Below, piece after piece: positions 34,514-46,080 of a stretch of DNA of 64,000 bases. A program made the translations under genes and the position numbers. Under the pieces are notes generated by a model. The model did not search any database. It was not told the DNA's origin and saw nothing but the letters and a program-made list of their open reading frames with translations. The DNA is taken from the NCBI GenBank assembly GCA_018350325.1, contig JAEVLN010000005.1, positions 2,366,142 through 2,430,141 on the forward strand. Direction: 5' to 3'. Within the stretch, counting starts at the first letter, position 1, and each line of letters begins with the position of its first letter. The stretch comes from Globodera rostochiensis. Its lineage: Eukaryota; Nematoda; Chromadorea; Rhabditida; Heteroderidae.

Positions 34514-35061
34514 AAATTGGGAAAATTAAACTAACTTTATGATTTGTTGTTTGACGATTAAACCGATCAGTTTTATCATTATTATTAAAGAAGGTTTCCC
34601 GGTCCCGATCCCGGTTTTTGAAGAAATCGTAATCCCGATCCCGGTAGCAACAGGGATTATGAGAATTTCAAAACCGACAATTTTGTAGGGCAAAAACCGG
34701 CAATTTTTCTGGCCCTGGTCAAAACTAGAGTTGGCCGGGACCGAATTTTAATTTTTGGGAAATCGGGACCAGTAAGACGAAGCGGCCACTCCCGTCTCAG
34801 CGAAGTTGAAAAATCAGAAATTCTTCAAAGAAGAAGCATTACAGCAAAACAAGGGGTTCGATAAGCTTCAAAAAAGTTATAATGTAAATTGACCAAAAAT
34901 CGGGGTTTTTTCAAATTGATTGATTTTCAATAAATTTCAAAAATAAGATTAGATAGTTAGACATTCTCTAAAATGTAAATCCGTTTTTAAATGTTTAAAA
35001 ATTTATTGCCGAGTTAAATTTTGTAAAAGCGCCGAATGGCAAATGTTAGCGCCACAATTGA

Positions 35062-36140
35062 TCAGCCTTCGTCAACAGCCTTTTGCGCCTTCTTTTTGCA
35101 CACATAGCCGCCAATTTTGGCCAAATCACAGTCAAAGTCGGCCCAACCGATGCCCTGCAGCAAATATTTTAGCTAAATTTAAATTTTAAAATTTAAAAAA
35201 GCATACCGAATTTGTCAGCAGAATGAACACACAAACGTTGTTGGACGCCTTGGCCTCCTGGACTGGCCGATGTTCCGGCGTGTACCAGGGCGCTTGGTCC
35301 GCAGTTTTGAGCGGGTGTCCGTAGTTAATTTTGGTGCCGTCCGACCATTTGGCACTCAGAATTGTGCCGTTGTCCGCCCGGGCCAACGTCATGCCAATCC
35401 AGTAGCCATCGTGAACATACGAGTCGCAGCACCACGGCACACCGTCTTGTCGGCACTGTTCGTACGACTTTCGAATGAGCGCTGTTCACAATTTTAGGGG
35501 TGGGACTGAATTTGAAAAAAAAATCCCGCCGACCCGACAACAAATAAATCTCGTTTCGAGACCACACCCGACATCCCGGCAACTTTCTGGCCCCCGAGGG
35601 GATTCCCTAAACATGCCATCCCAAACGGCATTTTCGGACCCACAAGCCTCGGCATTTTGAGCCTTACACCAATTCCCGGGCCCCCGAAGGGTCGGCGGGT
35701 TTCTCGTCCACAATAAAATATAGCACAAATTGTGCAAAAGTCGAAATAAAATAGTAAAATTCAGAATGAGACTTATTATTCTTGGTTTTTCGCGCAGCCG
35801 CTTTAAAAATATAAAATTTTTTTAAATTTAATTTAAATTAATTATGGCGACCAATTCGCCGCTTCAATTTTTGGCTCGGACGGCTTCAACAATTGCTAAA
35901 ACCAACCGTTGACATGCTGGCTCTCTTTCGGGCCATGGATTGAGGCCAAGTTGGCATCCAACGCTTCGCAACGCGTTTTGGCACCCTTTGAGTCGGCAAA
36001 CCCGTCGCCGTACGGCCCGTAAAAAGTGAAAACCTTTGAAAAAAACAACAAAAAAATTCTCTAAAATTTAACAATTCAAATTTCACGAACCTTGTAACAA
36101 TTTATTCCAAATTTAGACCATTTATCATCACAAGAAAAAA
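35062..36140 (-). CDS. C-type lectin domain protein (5' end not found)
   Basis: Minus-strand exons with agreeing phases: one ending at 36091 (CDDKWSKFGINCYK), 36033-35907 (GPYGDGFADSKGAKTRCEAL then DANLASIHGPKESQHVN), 35481-35207 (YEQCRQDGVPWCCDSY; DGYWIGMTLARADNG; AKWSDGTKINYG) and 35154-35062 (GIGWADFDCDLAKIGGYVCKKK, stop). This covers a C-type lectin fold: W..F...CYK start, C..L.A.LASI helix, WIG core, W.DG strand and final C. The Ca-binding EPN/QPD and WND motifs are not obvious, so sugar binding is uncertain. A signal-peptide exon should lie upstream of 36140, but I did not identify it. Fragments of close paralogues are at 16.4 and 29.3 kb. Confidence 0.8.
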
Positions 36141-36149
36141 AGGTTTTTG

Positions 36150-37655
36150 CGAAGGCCCTTGGGGTGGTAAATAAAGCGAAAACGATTGGGAGAAAGTATG
36201 GAAAATTCATTTTTTGAATATTTTGTTGTATTTTTATTTTAAATGTATTTATTTTTATTTAAAAAAGGCCTTTTATTTGGACGATGAGACAAATAAAAAC
36301 ATTAATTCATTTTCATTTCCTTTGTATTCAATCGCCAACCATTTCTCATTTTTCATTCAATTCATTTGTTTGAATCATCAACGAAAAAACGCTTTTATTA
36401 ATGGAAAATGTTTCGGAGATTTAAAATGATTCAAAGCAAAAAATAAAATGGGAATTTTTAACAATATTTATTTTGTTTAGTGCTCTGTACAAAAGCATGT
36501 TTTAAATAAAATACACAATCCTTATAACTTATTACAATTTATTTTGGGGGGGGGGGGCTTCGGGGCGAAAAAGACGGGGATCGGGGTCCGCGGTGAACAA
36601 GGCAAGTTGGAACTGTCGGGGGTCGGGGAATCATCCAAAATTTAGAGCGGAGTTCGGGGTCAGGGTCAGGGGTCGGCGAAGCTCGGCTCACTGTCTGAAG
36701 CTCCGGAATGAGGGGCGGGGAAGGTCCGGCGGTGCCACAAGCCGGGATTTTCTCGGGAATCCGCCGACCACCGTTTTTGGAATTGTTCGGGATTTAGCAC
36801 GGGATCACTTCTCAATCCCGCAAAAAAAAATTGTTTTGTCCGCCTCTAATAGTAATTTGCTCAAAAACTCATCAATCAATCAATAAAAGTAAAATATGTA
36901 GTAAAATATTTCCATAGCATATATTCGAATTTTTTCAAAATCGAACCGAATGAACAATGGGATGGAATCATTATGTGTAAAGAAAGAATAATGTGGAAAA
37001 ATTTTTCTTTACGTCATGTGTGGAGGAATAGAGACGTCGTGTCGTCGTGTATGTTGATTTGTGCAAAAATATTCCAATTTAAGACTGAAATTGAAGATTT
37101 TTTTCATATTATATATTTGATCATTTTAATCTTTAGGGTAGGTAGGTCAGTGGCAGTCAATGACGCCCAGAAAATGTGTCAGTGATTATTATAGTAAAAG
37201 TCATGCAAAACATGTTTCTGGCCTCCGATTCTCTAACCAGAGATTGGACATAGGCTACGGGGTCCGTACGGATTCCGTAGCCCGTGTTGTTTTGGGCCAA
37301 CACGGGGCCACGGGGTTTTAGCCCGTGTAGCCGCCCTTTTGCCCGTGTAGGTCGGATGCCCGTGACTACTGTAGTGTTCGGCACGATACGATATTTCGAT
37401 AAAATATATTTCGGCTATATTTTTAAAATGTTTTCATTTTTTTAAAATAAGGCGGCATTTACAGCTTTTTTGGAATTTTCATTTTTTGGTTGGACATAAT
37501 CATCAATTAATTTTAAAAATTCATAACTTTGTCAAATGAACTGCTAAGCATTGTACCAATTTTTTTAATAAATATCGTTAAAATTTTCAAAAAATTTTTT
37601 TGGCGCCCGGTAATCTTTACTATATCCAGATCATTTCAAAAAAGTATTCGACGTT
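36150..37655. other. Spacer with GC-rich repeat fragments
   Basis: No supported gene. A G12 run near 36545 is followed by 300 bp of CGGGGTCGGGG-like sequence, and 37200-37390 has repeated CACGGG and CCCGTGTAG motifs that look like fragments of an inverted-repeat element. Open frames here are compositional. Confidence 0.5.
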
Positions 37656-37659
37656 GAAA

Positions 37660-37800
37660 ATGAACAATATTTACTACTTTATTCCCGCGCTACTTTTGGC
37701 GCCGTCCGTTTGGTCAATGCCGGATGTATGTGCGGTAATCAGCGAAGTCTGCCCGGCAGTTCCAATGATAACGGCAGGCCGGACACCGGTAGAGCAATAA
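37660..37800 (+). CDS. Secreted-type peptide, first exon of a Cys-rich gene (candidate)
   Basis: An ATG-started frame of 46 codons begins MNNIYYFIPALLLAPSVWS, a clear signal peptide, followed by MPDVCAVISEVCPAVPM with two Cys. It may be a complete 46-aa precursor, or exon 1 with a donor at GAT|GTATGT and further Cys-rich exons downstream (38.89-39.18 and about 39.51-39.64 kb) that share a C..N...GQC pattern. The 988-bp mariner-type element starts 23 bp after the stop. No family recognised. Confidence 0.45.
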   Translation: MNNIYYFIPALLLAPSVWSMPDVCAVISEVCPAVPMITAGRTPVEQ

Positions 37801-37823
37801 ACAAATTTTTTAATTATTATTTA

Positions 37824-38811
37824 GGGTGTGTCATAAGTTTTGAACCTCTAGATTTTTGAATGAATTTGAAAAAATTTGAGGCTGATCAGACCCACCCAGT
37901 TTTATGTTTTTTGGGAGCTTAAACATTGCTTATCAAGTATGTAAAAATTAAAGAATTTTGGTTCAGCATACAATTTTCTACGGCATTTATTGCCAAAAAT
38001 TGTGCCCATTTTTGCCCAAAAATTTCTGCTGGAGCAAACTTTGGAGTTTCATAAAAAATGAATGGGTAGAGCAATAAACCACAAATTTTGCATGAGGCTT
38101 CTCCCATCTATGTTCTCGCTAAATATTTGATTGTAAAAGAAAAATTGAGTCCCAAAAGAAGCCCATTTTGAATTAGGGCGACTTTTTAGCACATATTAAA
38201 ACATATTTTGGGGGTATTTTTTAACACATATTTACTAATATATTTTAAGCTTTTTCAAAGTTTTAGCACATATTTTGCCATTTTTCCGAAAATTCTTTAA
38301 CAAAAATGCAATAAAAACGAAAAATACACCCCTGAGAATCGATTTTTTTTTAAATTTTCAAAAAATGCATCCCTAAAAATTGACTTTTTCGTGACTAAAA
38401 ATTCTTACCAAAAAATGAAAATTTTTAAAATTCTGCTTAATTTCAAAATTTTTTTTCTGGAAATGCCTTTAATTTACATATAAAAAATTTCATTTCTCGT
38501 ATTACTTCAATTAGGAACATTTCTTGAAAGTTGATTAAATTTTTGAAAATTTTATGCATAAACTGACTAGATTTTGGCCATTTTTGGCACATATTTTAGC
38601 ACATATTTTGGCATTTTTTGGGGTTTTAATACATATTTCCGCATTTTTAAGCACATAAAAACATACATATTTTGGGTTTTTTAGCACATATAAATCCGGG
38701 CCCTAATCATAATAGTGGAAATTTTGAGTTGTGATTGTATTTTGTTGAATTAAAATAAATTTTCAATTTAAAAAAAATCTAGAGAGGCTCAGAACTTATG
38801 ACAACACACCC
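37824..38811. mobile_element. Tc1/mariner-type non-autonomous element, 988 bp
   Basis: The left end GGGTGTGTCATAAGTTTTGA and right end TCAGAACTTATGACAACACACCC are inverted repeats of about 35 bp (continuing to TCTAGATTT), flanked by TA on both sides (37822-37823, 38812-38813). The interior has many TTAGCACATATT repeats, bounded at about 38174-38705 by TAGGGC and GCCCTA, possibly a nested element. No transposase frame. Confidence 0.8.
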
Positions 38812-38893
38812 TAAGTATTACAAAAAAGTTTTACTGTCAGAAATTTGTGAAGCTAATTTAATTTTGCATTTTTTTACGATGTTACACGAAGTT

Positions 38894-39178
38894 ATGGCGG
38901 CCATGCTTCGTGCATTGATTATTGTAGCTCCTTTAATGCAGAAACGTGTATGAGCAATGCGGTAGTTGTTACAGGAGCCCGGTCGAGATGAGATCTCGTC
39001 TCGAACAAAACGGAATTTTCGAGATTTTTCGAGACCCGAGATTTTTTCGAGAATCTCGTCTCGAGTCTCGCTCGAAGCTCAAGTCCGGGCTCTAGTTGTT
39101 ACCTTATGCGATTTGAATGCTACGGGACAATGTGAGGCAGTCGACAATGGAAGAAACGTCCCGATTGGTGGGTGACGC
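38894..39178 (+). pseudogene. Cys-rich exon interrupted by a MITE
   Basis: After an ACACGAAG acceptor-like site the plus frame reads GGHASCIDYCSSFNAETC up to the MITE at 38973. After the MITE and one target-duplication copy, the same frame resumes as LCDLNATGQCEAVDNG and stops at 39176-39178. So the insertion split a Cys-rich coding exon. The pattern C-x-x-N-x-x-x-G-Q-C recurs at about 39520-39560 (VCAANFVRAGQC, followed by further Cys). Probably part of the gene starting at 37660; role unknown. Confidence 0.5.
38973..39094. mobile_element. hAT-like MITE (TAGAGCCCGG family), 122 bp
   Basis: The termini AGGAGCCCGG and CCGGGCTCTA are flanked by a perfect 8-bp duplication, GTTGTTAC (38965-38972, 39095-39102). 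The interior is palindromic, built of GAGATCTCG / CGAGACGAGATTCTCG words. It sits in the Cys-rich exon described separately. Confidence 0.9.
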
Positions 39179-39378
39179 TTTTTCGGCATCATGTGTTTCC
39201 GACAGTTGTTGATTTCGACATTAAGTGATTTCGACGTGGACTTTGACAGTGCCACTGTTGAAAATTCTGTACATTTACAAGTTGAAAATTCGAAATGTCT
39301 GACAAGTTCGAAACCTTTAGTTGGAATTCACTGTCGAAATCAACTACTGTCGGAAACACCTGATGCGGCTTTTTCTAT
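39176..39378. mobile_element. Foldback element with about 45-bp arms
   Basis: The left arm GCATCATGTGTTTCCGACAG then TTGTTGATTTCGACA and the right arm TGTCGAAATCAACTACTGTC then GGAAACACCTGATGC are inverted copies, extending outward over TTTTTCGG/CGGCTTTTT. The spacer of about 110 bp is AT-rich. It abuts the stop codon of the Cys-rich exon. Confidence 0.75.
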
Positions 39379-40139
39379 GGGAATTCAAATCCTTTTTTTT
39401 AAAGTTTCCATTCAATTTTTGTAATATAAAATTGGTCCGTCCATGTACTTTCAGATAGAGACAAATTGTTGTTAAATTCGAAATCTTCTAAAATTATTGG
39501 CTTTTCTCATTTTAGCAAGCAACGACGTATGCGCAGCTAATTTTGTTCGTGCAGGACAATGCTCACTCAGCGTTAGAATATGTATGTGGCAAAATAGCTG
39601 TGTTCCAGACTCAGCTTCAACAGATCGATTTGGCTTGATCTGATCGGTGTTGTTGCGAATGATCTGATCTGGGCGGTAGATTTGGACTTTTCGATTGTTT
39701 TTTAATGATTGTATCAAGTAGAGCCAGGCGGGAACGGGATTCCCGCGGGAAAAGTACGGGAAGCCCGGTCCCGTTCCCGTCTTTTTTGCCCAGAGGGATT
39801 TTTTACGAGAACGGAAAAAACACGGGATTCCCGTCCCGTATTTTTTGAAAATCTCGTTCCCAGAAATTTTATTTCAGTCTTTTTCCCGTTCCCGTTCATT
39901 TTTCTTGGCGAAATGTTTTCAAAAATTTAACAATTTTGGAATTTTTAAATTCAAATTTTTTTTAACGGCGGCGCCTATCGGCACCGCCTAGAGAGCGCAA
40001 TATCAACATTTTTTTAAGGGGAAAAGTTGAAAAAAATAATATTAACATTGACGTTGATATTTATTAAAACAACGTACATTACGCCATCAACGCTGTCGGA
40101 CCCTCCAATTGTTTTTGTTTACCGGGCTCTAGTTCCAAC

Positions 40140-40276
40140 CAGGGTTGCAGCGGATCATCCAAAATCCGTTACCCGAAATCCCGACGTTTTTCCCAATCCG
40201 AAATCCGATCCGAGAAATTTGGGCATTTCCGATCCGAATCCGTATCCGGCTTTTTTCCCAATCCGCTGCAACCCTG
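40140..40276. mobile_element. hAT MITE (CAGGGTTGCAGCGGAT), 137 bp
   Basis: Perfect 16-bp inverted termini, CAGGGTTGCAGCGGAT and ATCCGCTGCAACCCTG, are flanked by a perfect 8-bp duplication, GTTCCAAC (40132-40139, 40277-40284). The interior repeats AATCCG/CGGAT words. It landed a few bases after a stray CCGGGCTCTAG, the right end of a TAGAGCCCGG-type element. Confidence 0.95.
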
Positions 40277-41564
40277 GTTCCAACGCATGTTGCATTGTTC
40301 ATTTATCGTAAAAGTAAAACCTTTTTTCATTTAAACTTTGAATTTATTTAAAAAGTGGTAACCCCTCTCGACCGGATTCATTTATTAAAATGGATTTAAA
40401 TTTGCTTATACCGATGCTATGAATTCGAAGAATTGCTGAAGCTCACTATTATAAATAAAAATTTGTTTTGGAATGCTTTGAAATTTAAACATCGCGCGAG
40501 CGACTCGTCCGCTTGTTCATCTCGGACGAAAAATTTCAAAAAATGCCAGTCCGAAAAGTTTTGTCTTTGCAGTTTACGAAAATAAAATAAAAATATTATT
40601 GTCCGTTCGCGAAGCTCGAAGCCCTAAGCTCAAAAATTCTAAAAAAAATACACCTATAAGATCGATCGACTTTTTGCAAGAATTTATCTTTCAAATGTAT
40701 AAATATGGCATTAAAATCCGATTCCTCCTATTGATCAAACAACAAAAAATTAATGGGAAAATATAATTAATTAAACATTAAAATAGCTAAGTCCAAAGTA
40801 AAAATAAAAACAAAATATAAAAAATAAAGATTTTGGCCAAATAAGTAACACATTTTTTACAATTAAGCCCTGCTGGTTTCGACTCACCCCTGTTTTTGAA
40901 TTTATTTTTCTGAATTCCAACTGTCAAACCTTTCATTTTCACTTTTACTGCATTGTCGATGGAATATGGACGACAACGAATGGATGTTTAGGGCTGAATG
41001 AATCATCCGCCCTTTTTTGCCGGCAGTTTGATAACAGCAGCAGCAGCACAGAGCGCCTCCACTTAACACATAACGCATAATTAGCGAAATCTCCGTCCAA
41101 TCAGCAAAAAGTGGTCAATTTGTTCATTTTTTCGTTCTTCCAATCTGGCGTTGTCGATCGGTTGGGCGGGGGGGGGGGTGATGGTAAAAGTGTGGGGGAT
41201 GATTCACTGAGTTTCTCTCTGTCCATTGCCCGGAATGGTCGCCCCCATCGCCCCCCACTTCTCCGATCAGTTCTGCATTTAAGTATCGGTAATAGAAGCT
41301 CTCTAAACACATTATTCAGTGTTTTCATTTCCCATAAAAATCGCTTTTACTTTCTTTTGTAAAATTTATATTTTTAGAGTGGGGAAGGGTGGCCGGAATT
41401 TTTGGGAACAGGAGGAATCAAACCTCTGATGCAAATGCCATTTTCATTGTCTTCGGAATAAAGAAGGTGCGCACGTCAAGTAAAAGACGACTTATTTTTG
41501 CAAAAAACAAAAACAAATTTTTTCTATAAAATATTAATTGAATTTTCATTAAAAATATTAAAAG

Positions 41565-42802
41565 TGTGCCAACATTTTGGCGGACGCGCCGCTCGATGCA
41601 CAAACATTCACAGAGACGAGCAAGAGAAGGGGACGCGCGTTTGTGAATGCGGACATTTTTTGATGCAATCAAAAAGATTTTTGAAAAAAATTGACAAATT
41701 TTGATTCTGGACATGATCAGAGAAGATCAGCTGCTCGTCTGCGGAGAAATAGCAATTTGGAATGCCGTAAATTTAAAAATATAAATCAAATGCAAAATGA
41801 GTTTAATGTAATTAAATGATTTCTTTTAATTACCGGTCCCGACCACCCCCCCCCCCCCCCCCCCTACTTTTAATCCAAAAGTTTTGTGGTCACTTTAGGT
41901 GCGGATTGAAATGCAAACGTACACAGAAAGACGAGTGGGCGAATAATACTGAAACATTGGAAGCTTCTTGTCTCTACAGAAAGGGAATTGAGGACAGTTG
42001 TCTTTTTCTCAACTGTTTGAATGGTAAATGAAGCAAATTTCAATTTATTTAAAAAATTTATAAATTTTCTTAACTCAAAAAGGTTATAGTTCAGACCAAA
42101 AGTTCTGACATTAAAGTTACCAAAAAATTCAAATCATTTTGAATTAAATTAAATGAAATAAAGTCAATTTGTTTAGTCGATTAATTTTTTGAGCAATTGT
42201 CCTCAAAATTATATTTTGGACGAGCGTAGACATCCGAGGCATCCATCCCTTTTTGAGTTAATTTTGAACAAATTTTAATTTTTCTTCAAAATTATGGTTC
42301 AAAATTTAAATTTCTCCAAACCAGCAAAAGGAAAGAGTTAAATAGCTTTTTATAAATCTTAAAAAAGAGGAATGAATTCAAACTTAAACTATTTAAAAAA
42401 CATAAAAATTAATTTTTTTTTTTTTTTTGGTAAATGTACCAACGTTTCTCTCTTTCAGGAGACAGAATTCATTCAATGGGGTTGTATTGTCGACTTTGGC
42501 GCTACAATTTTGCTGCACGTGATCAGCTGCTGTTCGTCAACGGAGAAATAACAATTTGGAAGGCCGTAAATTTATAAAAAAATTAATAATAAATCAAATT
42601 TAAAATGGTTTAATGTAATTAAATTATTTTCTTTAATTAGGACACTTTGCTGGGCGGACGACGAACAATGCCGTCAAACGGGAAAAAGAGGGTTCAGCGA
42701 AGAATAGGTAGACGTGCAGTGCTTGGCGCCCGCCGACACTCTTCAAAATTCGTTTTCCGCACTAAAATTATTGGTTTTATAATCCATTTTTGGATTGGGT
42801 AA
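41565..42802 (+). CDS. Cys-rich extracellular-type protein (partial model)
   Basis: Exons 41899-42023, 42459-42565 and 42641-42802 join in frame by canonical sites. They encode CGLKCKRTQKDEWANNTET, SCLYRKGIEDSCLFLNC, then MGLYCRLWRYNFAARDQLLF, VNGEITIWKADTLLGGRRTM and a basic end. Six Cys in the first of these exons suggest a disulphide-rich extracellular module. A possible earlier exon from 41565 (CQHFGGRAARC; VCECGHF) is also Cys-rich, but its 3' boundary is unclear. A second, partial copy of the third exon and its intron lies at 41714-41830 (DQLLVCGEIAIWNA), showing internal duplication. No start codon or signal peptide fixed. Family not recognised. Confidence 0.5.
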
Positions 42803-43953
42803 TTTAGAATTTGAAAATGCCAACTCTCATTTACATATTGATTATCATTTTCAGACTTTGATATGATCTCATCCTATCCGACTTTGAATGTTCATGCTCT
42901 AAACATCCCCAATGCTTTCAAATGATCTCATCCCCTCATACCGATTAGCCAATATCAGCTTTTTACAAGAAAGCCTTTAACAGTTTCATTAAATCTTTAG
43001 ATCTTGATCAGTCAGTCAATGATCACCCAAATTGATTTTCTGTTTCCATCTTATCATCTCCATGCTTTCAAATGATCTCACCCTCTCATACCATCTCTAC
43101 ACTTTGTTTTAATTTTCTTCAAAAAGCTCCAGAAATTTTAAATAAAGGACGGAAAAGGACGCGTACACCAAAAAAGGACAAATCTTTAAAAAAAAGGACA
43201 TTTAAAATTGGAAAGATTGAGAGATACACCAAAAAAGGCCAAATCTTTAAAAAAACGGGCATATCACACCGCTGCATTAAGTAGGCACATTTTTGTAATT
43301 TTAAAACTTTCTCCACCCTTTTCTTAAATTTTTTTTCCCATTACTTCAAGTCATCCAAAAAATCGCGGCCACCAAATTGTTACCACTCACTTTTCCGTCA
43401 GCCCATCGATTCCGCCCTCTCTGAGTATTATAATACTCAACAAAAAAAAGTGCCGTCAGAAAAAGTGCCACCCTCCGCCTGCTGGTGGTGGTGCCAGTTT
43501 TTGTGCCCTCGGGGGGCCACTTCATTTCGTTGTCCCCCCCCCCCCTCCGGGGACCTCCCTTATTCGTGCCCAATTCCTGTGCATTCTTCATTTTTTCCCA
43601 CCACATTGATGTGAAGTGTTCGTCCAAACTCCCCCCCCCCCCCAGCGACTCACTCACACACTTTCAACATTGAGAGAGGGCTTAAAAAGAAAATTTTATT
43701 TAAAGTCTTCAGAGATAAAGCAAATCCCCCGAGGCGACAAAATGCTACCAAATTCTCCAGAATTTTTGCGGAACTTAACGTATTGGGCGTTAGTGGGGCT
43801 ATTAAAATAATCATTTGTTTTTTTTGTCCTTTTAGCAGCTTCTTTCTATTATTAATATTTTGTTGCAAATAACACTTTTTTTTTTTGTTGTGAATTTCCG
43901 TGACAATTCTCTTGGGAAATTTGGCGCCATTTAAATAGTGCAACAAGCTTTTT

Positions 43954-44303
43954 AATGAGAGGAATATTCATTACAAAATATTTTTGTATGCTAAAATTTT
44001 ATCCCTTTTTTCTGAAATTTAAAAATGGATTTTGTTGGATTTCCACATTTTCAACAATATTTTTGTAATAATGAGAGGAATATTCATTACAAAATATTTT
44101 TGTATGCTAAAATTTTATCCCTTTTTTTCTGAAATTTAAAAATGGATTTTGTTGGATTTCCACATTTTCAACAATATTTTTGTAATAATGAGAGGAATAT
44201 TCATTACAAAATATTTTTGTATGCTAAAATTTTATCCCCTTTTTCTGAAATTTAAAAATGGATTTTGTTGGATTTCCACATTTTCAACAATATTTTTGTA
44301 ATT
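43954..44303. repeat. 117-bp tandem repeat, three copies
   Basis: The motif AATGAGAGGAATATTCATTA starts at 43954, 44070 and 44187. Copies are nearly identical except for one- or two-base changes in T/C runs. No coding content. Confidence 0.95.
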
Positions 44304-44685
44304 TTAAAGCTCTGAGGCTGGCCTTTGGGCGGCGGCAATTCGGGGAAGAAAAATAAATTGTTTGTTGGGAGAAAATGCCGGGACAATTGTCGGGACTTAA
44401 TCCCGAGTTAAGTACTCTTATTTTCGATGTAATCCCTCACCTCTCACCGGTGGTTAATGATCTCATCACATTTTCACGAGGATTTCACATTCTTTAGTGC
44501 TTAAAGAGTCCGCTCCGCTTTGCCTCACTAATGCCCTCGGGGGGTGCCACAATTTCCGACCGTCTGATTTGGGCGGCGGACTTCCCTTTTTGTCCTCATT
44601 CCCTGGGGGCAGAATCCCTCGGGGGCGACAATTACCAATTGAATTGCCACCGCCGCCGCCAAGCCTTTCAATGCCCCTCATTTCC

Positions 44686-45384
44686 CCCCCCCCCCCCCCC
44701 GGGGGCGGAAGTCTTTTCGCCATTCCTTTTCACTCTTTTCCCCTGGGGCGCATTCGTAAGAGGTCAAATAACAGCAGCAGAATATCTGCCCGCCCAACCA
44801 CCGCCCAATCCACAGAAGAAGCAAACAATAGCCATTGGGGGGACATGCACACAATTCCCCCCCCCCCCCCCCCCCCCCCCCAGGGGACGAGCGCATATAT
44901 TTATGCTCACTCCACCGTTTTGACTTACATTTTTATAAAGCCATAAAGAATTCTTGAATTTCAAAAAAAGATTTGTGTAAATATTTCAAACAAATTTAAT
45001 CGTAACCAGATTTGATAAACTTTGTATAATTAGAAATTCTTTATGTTAAAAGACTAAATAATTTAACAAAGCTTCAAATGTCATGGACTTTTAAATGCAA
45101 AAAATGTTTAGAGACATTTCGAATTTTGCTTAATTAAAACTTTAACATTTCGTTGAGCCGAAGCACCCCATTTCTCCAGGGGGAGGGGGTCCAGGATGGA
45201 CCTTTTTTTCGGGTTTCGGTTTGGTTAAACAAAAATTTCTTGTCTAAATTTTTTAGAAAACCAATCTCAGTCCCAAAGTCCATTGACGCCCACCTCAGCC
45301 AGCCCCTCGGGGGAGGTGAGGTAGGGGTGCTCTGCTTTCTCAGGCAAACATTCTTATACAAATAATTTCCCCCCCCCCCCCCCC
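44686..45384. repeat. Poly-C tract cluster
   Basis: Runs of 14 or more C occur at about 44685-44700, 44859-44881 and 45368-45383, with CCCTCGGGGG motifs between (44536, 44615, 45306, 45410). This is the densest part of a G/C homopolymer zone from 43.5 to 57.5 kb. Predicted Pro/Gly-rich frames are artefacts. Confidence 0.85.
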
Positions 45385-45559
45385 GCCCCGTAGGTCGTCC
45401 GGTTGGCCCCTCGGGGGACAATCGCTCTCTATGCTCTCTCCTTTTTCTCTCTTTCACTCCTCCGGCACACTATTTTTTGTGCTTTTTAATCTTTCTCTGC
45501 CATTTGCCCACTGTCCGTTAGCTTCACGGATGGCCGGGCCCATCGACCAAACAAATTCC

Positions 45560-46080
45560 CCCACAATTCTTCTATGCGTTCACAAATTTTATCATTTGTC
45601 TGTCATCCATCAGCAGGCATTTCAACATTTGGCACAATTATCTCTAACACTCTCGCTCGTCTGTCTGCACTCACTCACACACACTCTCTCTCTCCTCTTC
45701 TTTCTTTCTCTTCCCTGTCAGATGAAATGGAACACATCACTGTGTGTCTAACATCTTTTCTATATCTATTCCACATTAAAGCCAATTCAAATTTCATTGT
45801 CTCCCTCTCTCCTTTTCTCTCATTTCATTCTCTTCTCTCATTCTCTCCCTCCCTCTCCCTCTTTCTTTTTCTCTCATTCTCTCTCTCCCTCTCCCTTTTT
45901 CTCTCATTTCATTCTATCTCTCCCTCTCCCCTTTTCTCTCATTCTCTCGTTTCCACTCACTTCTCTCGCCACTCCTTAATCACTGCACTATTACAGCACT
46001 CCCAATCCCTCCCCCCCTTCCTTCTCTCCTTTTGCGCACAGATAATCCCTCTCTTTCTCTGCCAAACCCCTTGTGCGTCC
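45560..46080. repeat. Pyrimidine-rich (TCTC) tract
   Basis: About 500 bp with strong C/T strand bias, especially 45795-45965 (CTCTCATTCTCTCTCCCTC repeated). It encodes only Ser/Phe/Leu-rich low-complexity frames. Confidence 0.85.

Noticed and set aside
43346..43657. 103-codon minus-strand frame with GRNRWADGKVSGNN
   Set aside because: It passes through two C-tracts and a Gly-rich artefact. The central part looks protein-like, but there is no start, splice or family support.
44497..44946. Pro-rich and Gly-rich open frames on both strands
   Set aside because: They run through poly-C tracts. Frames shift with tract length and there is no coding signature outside the tracts.
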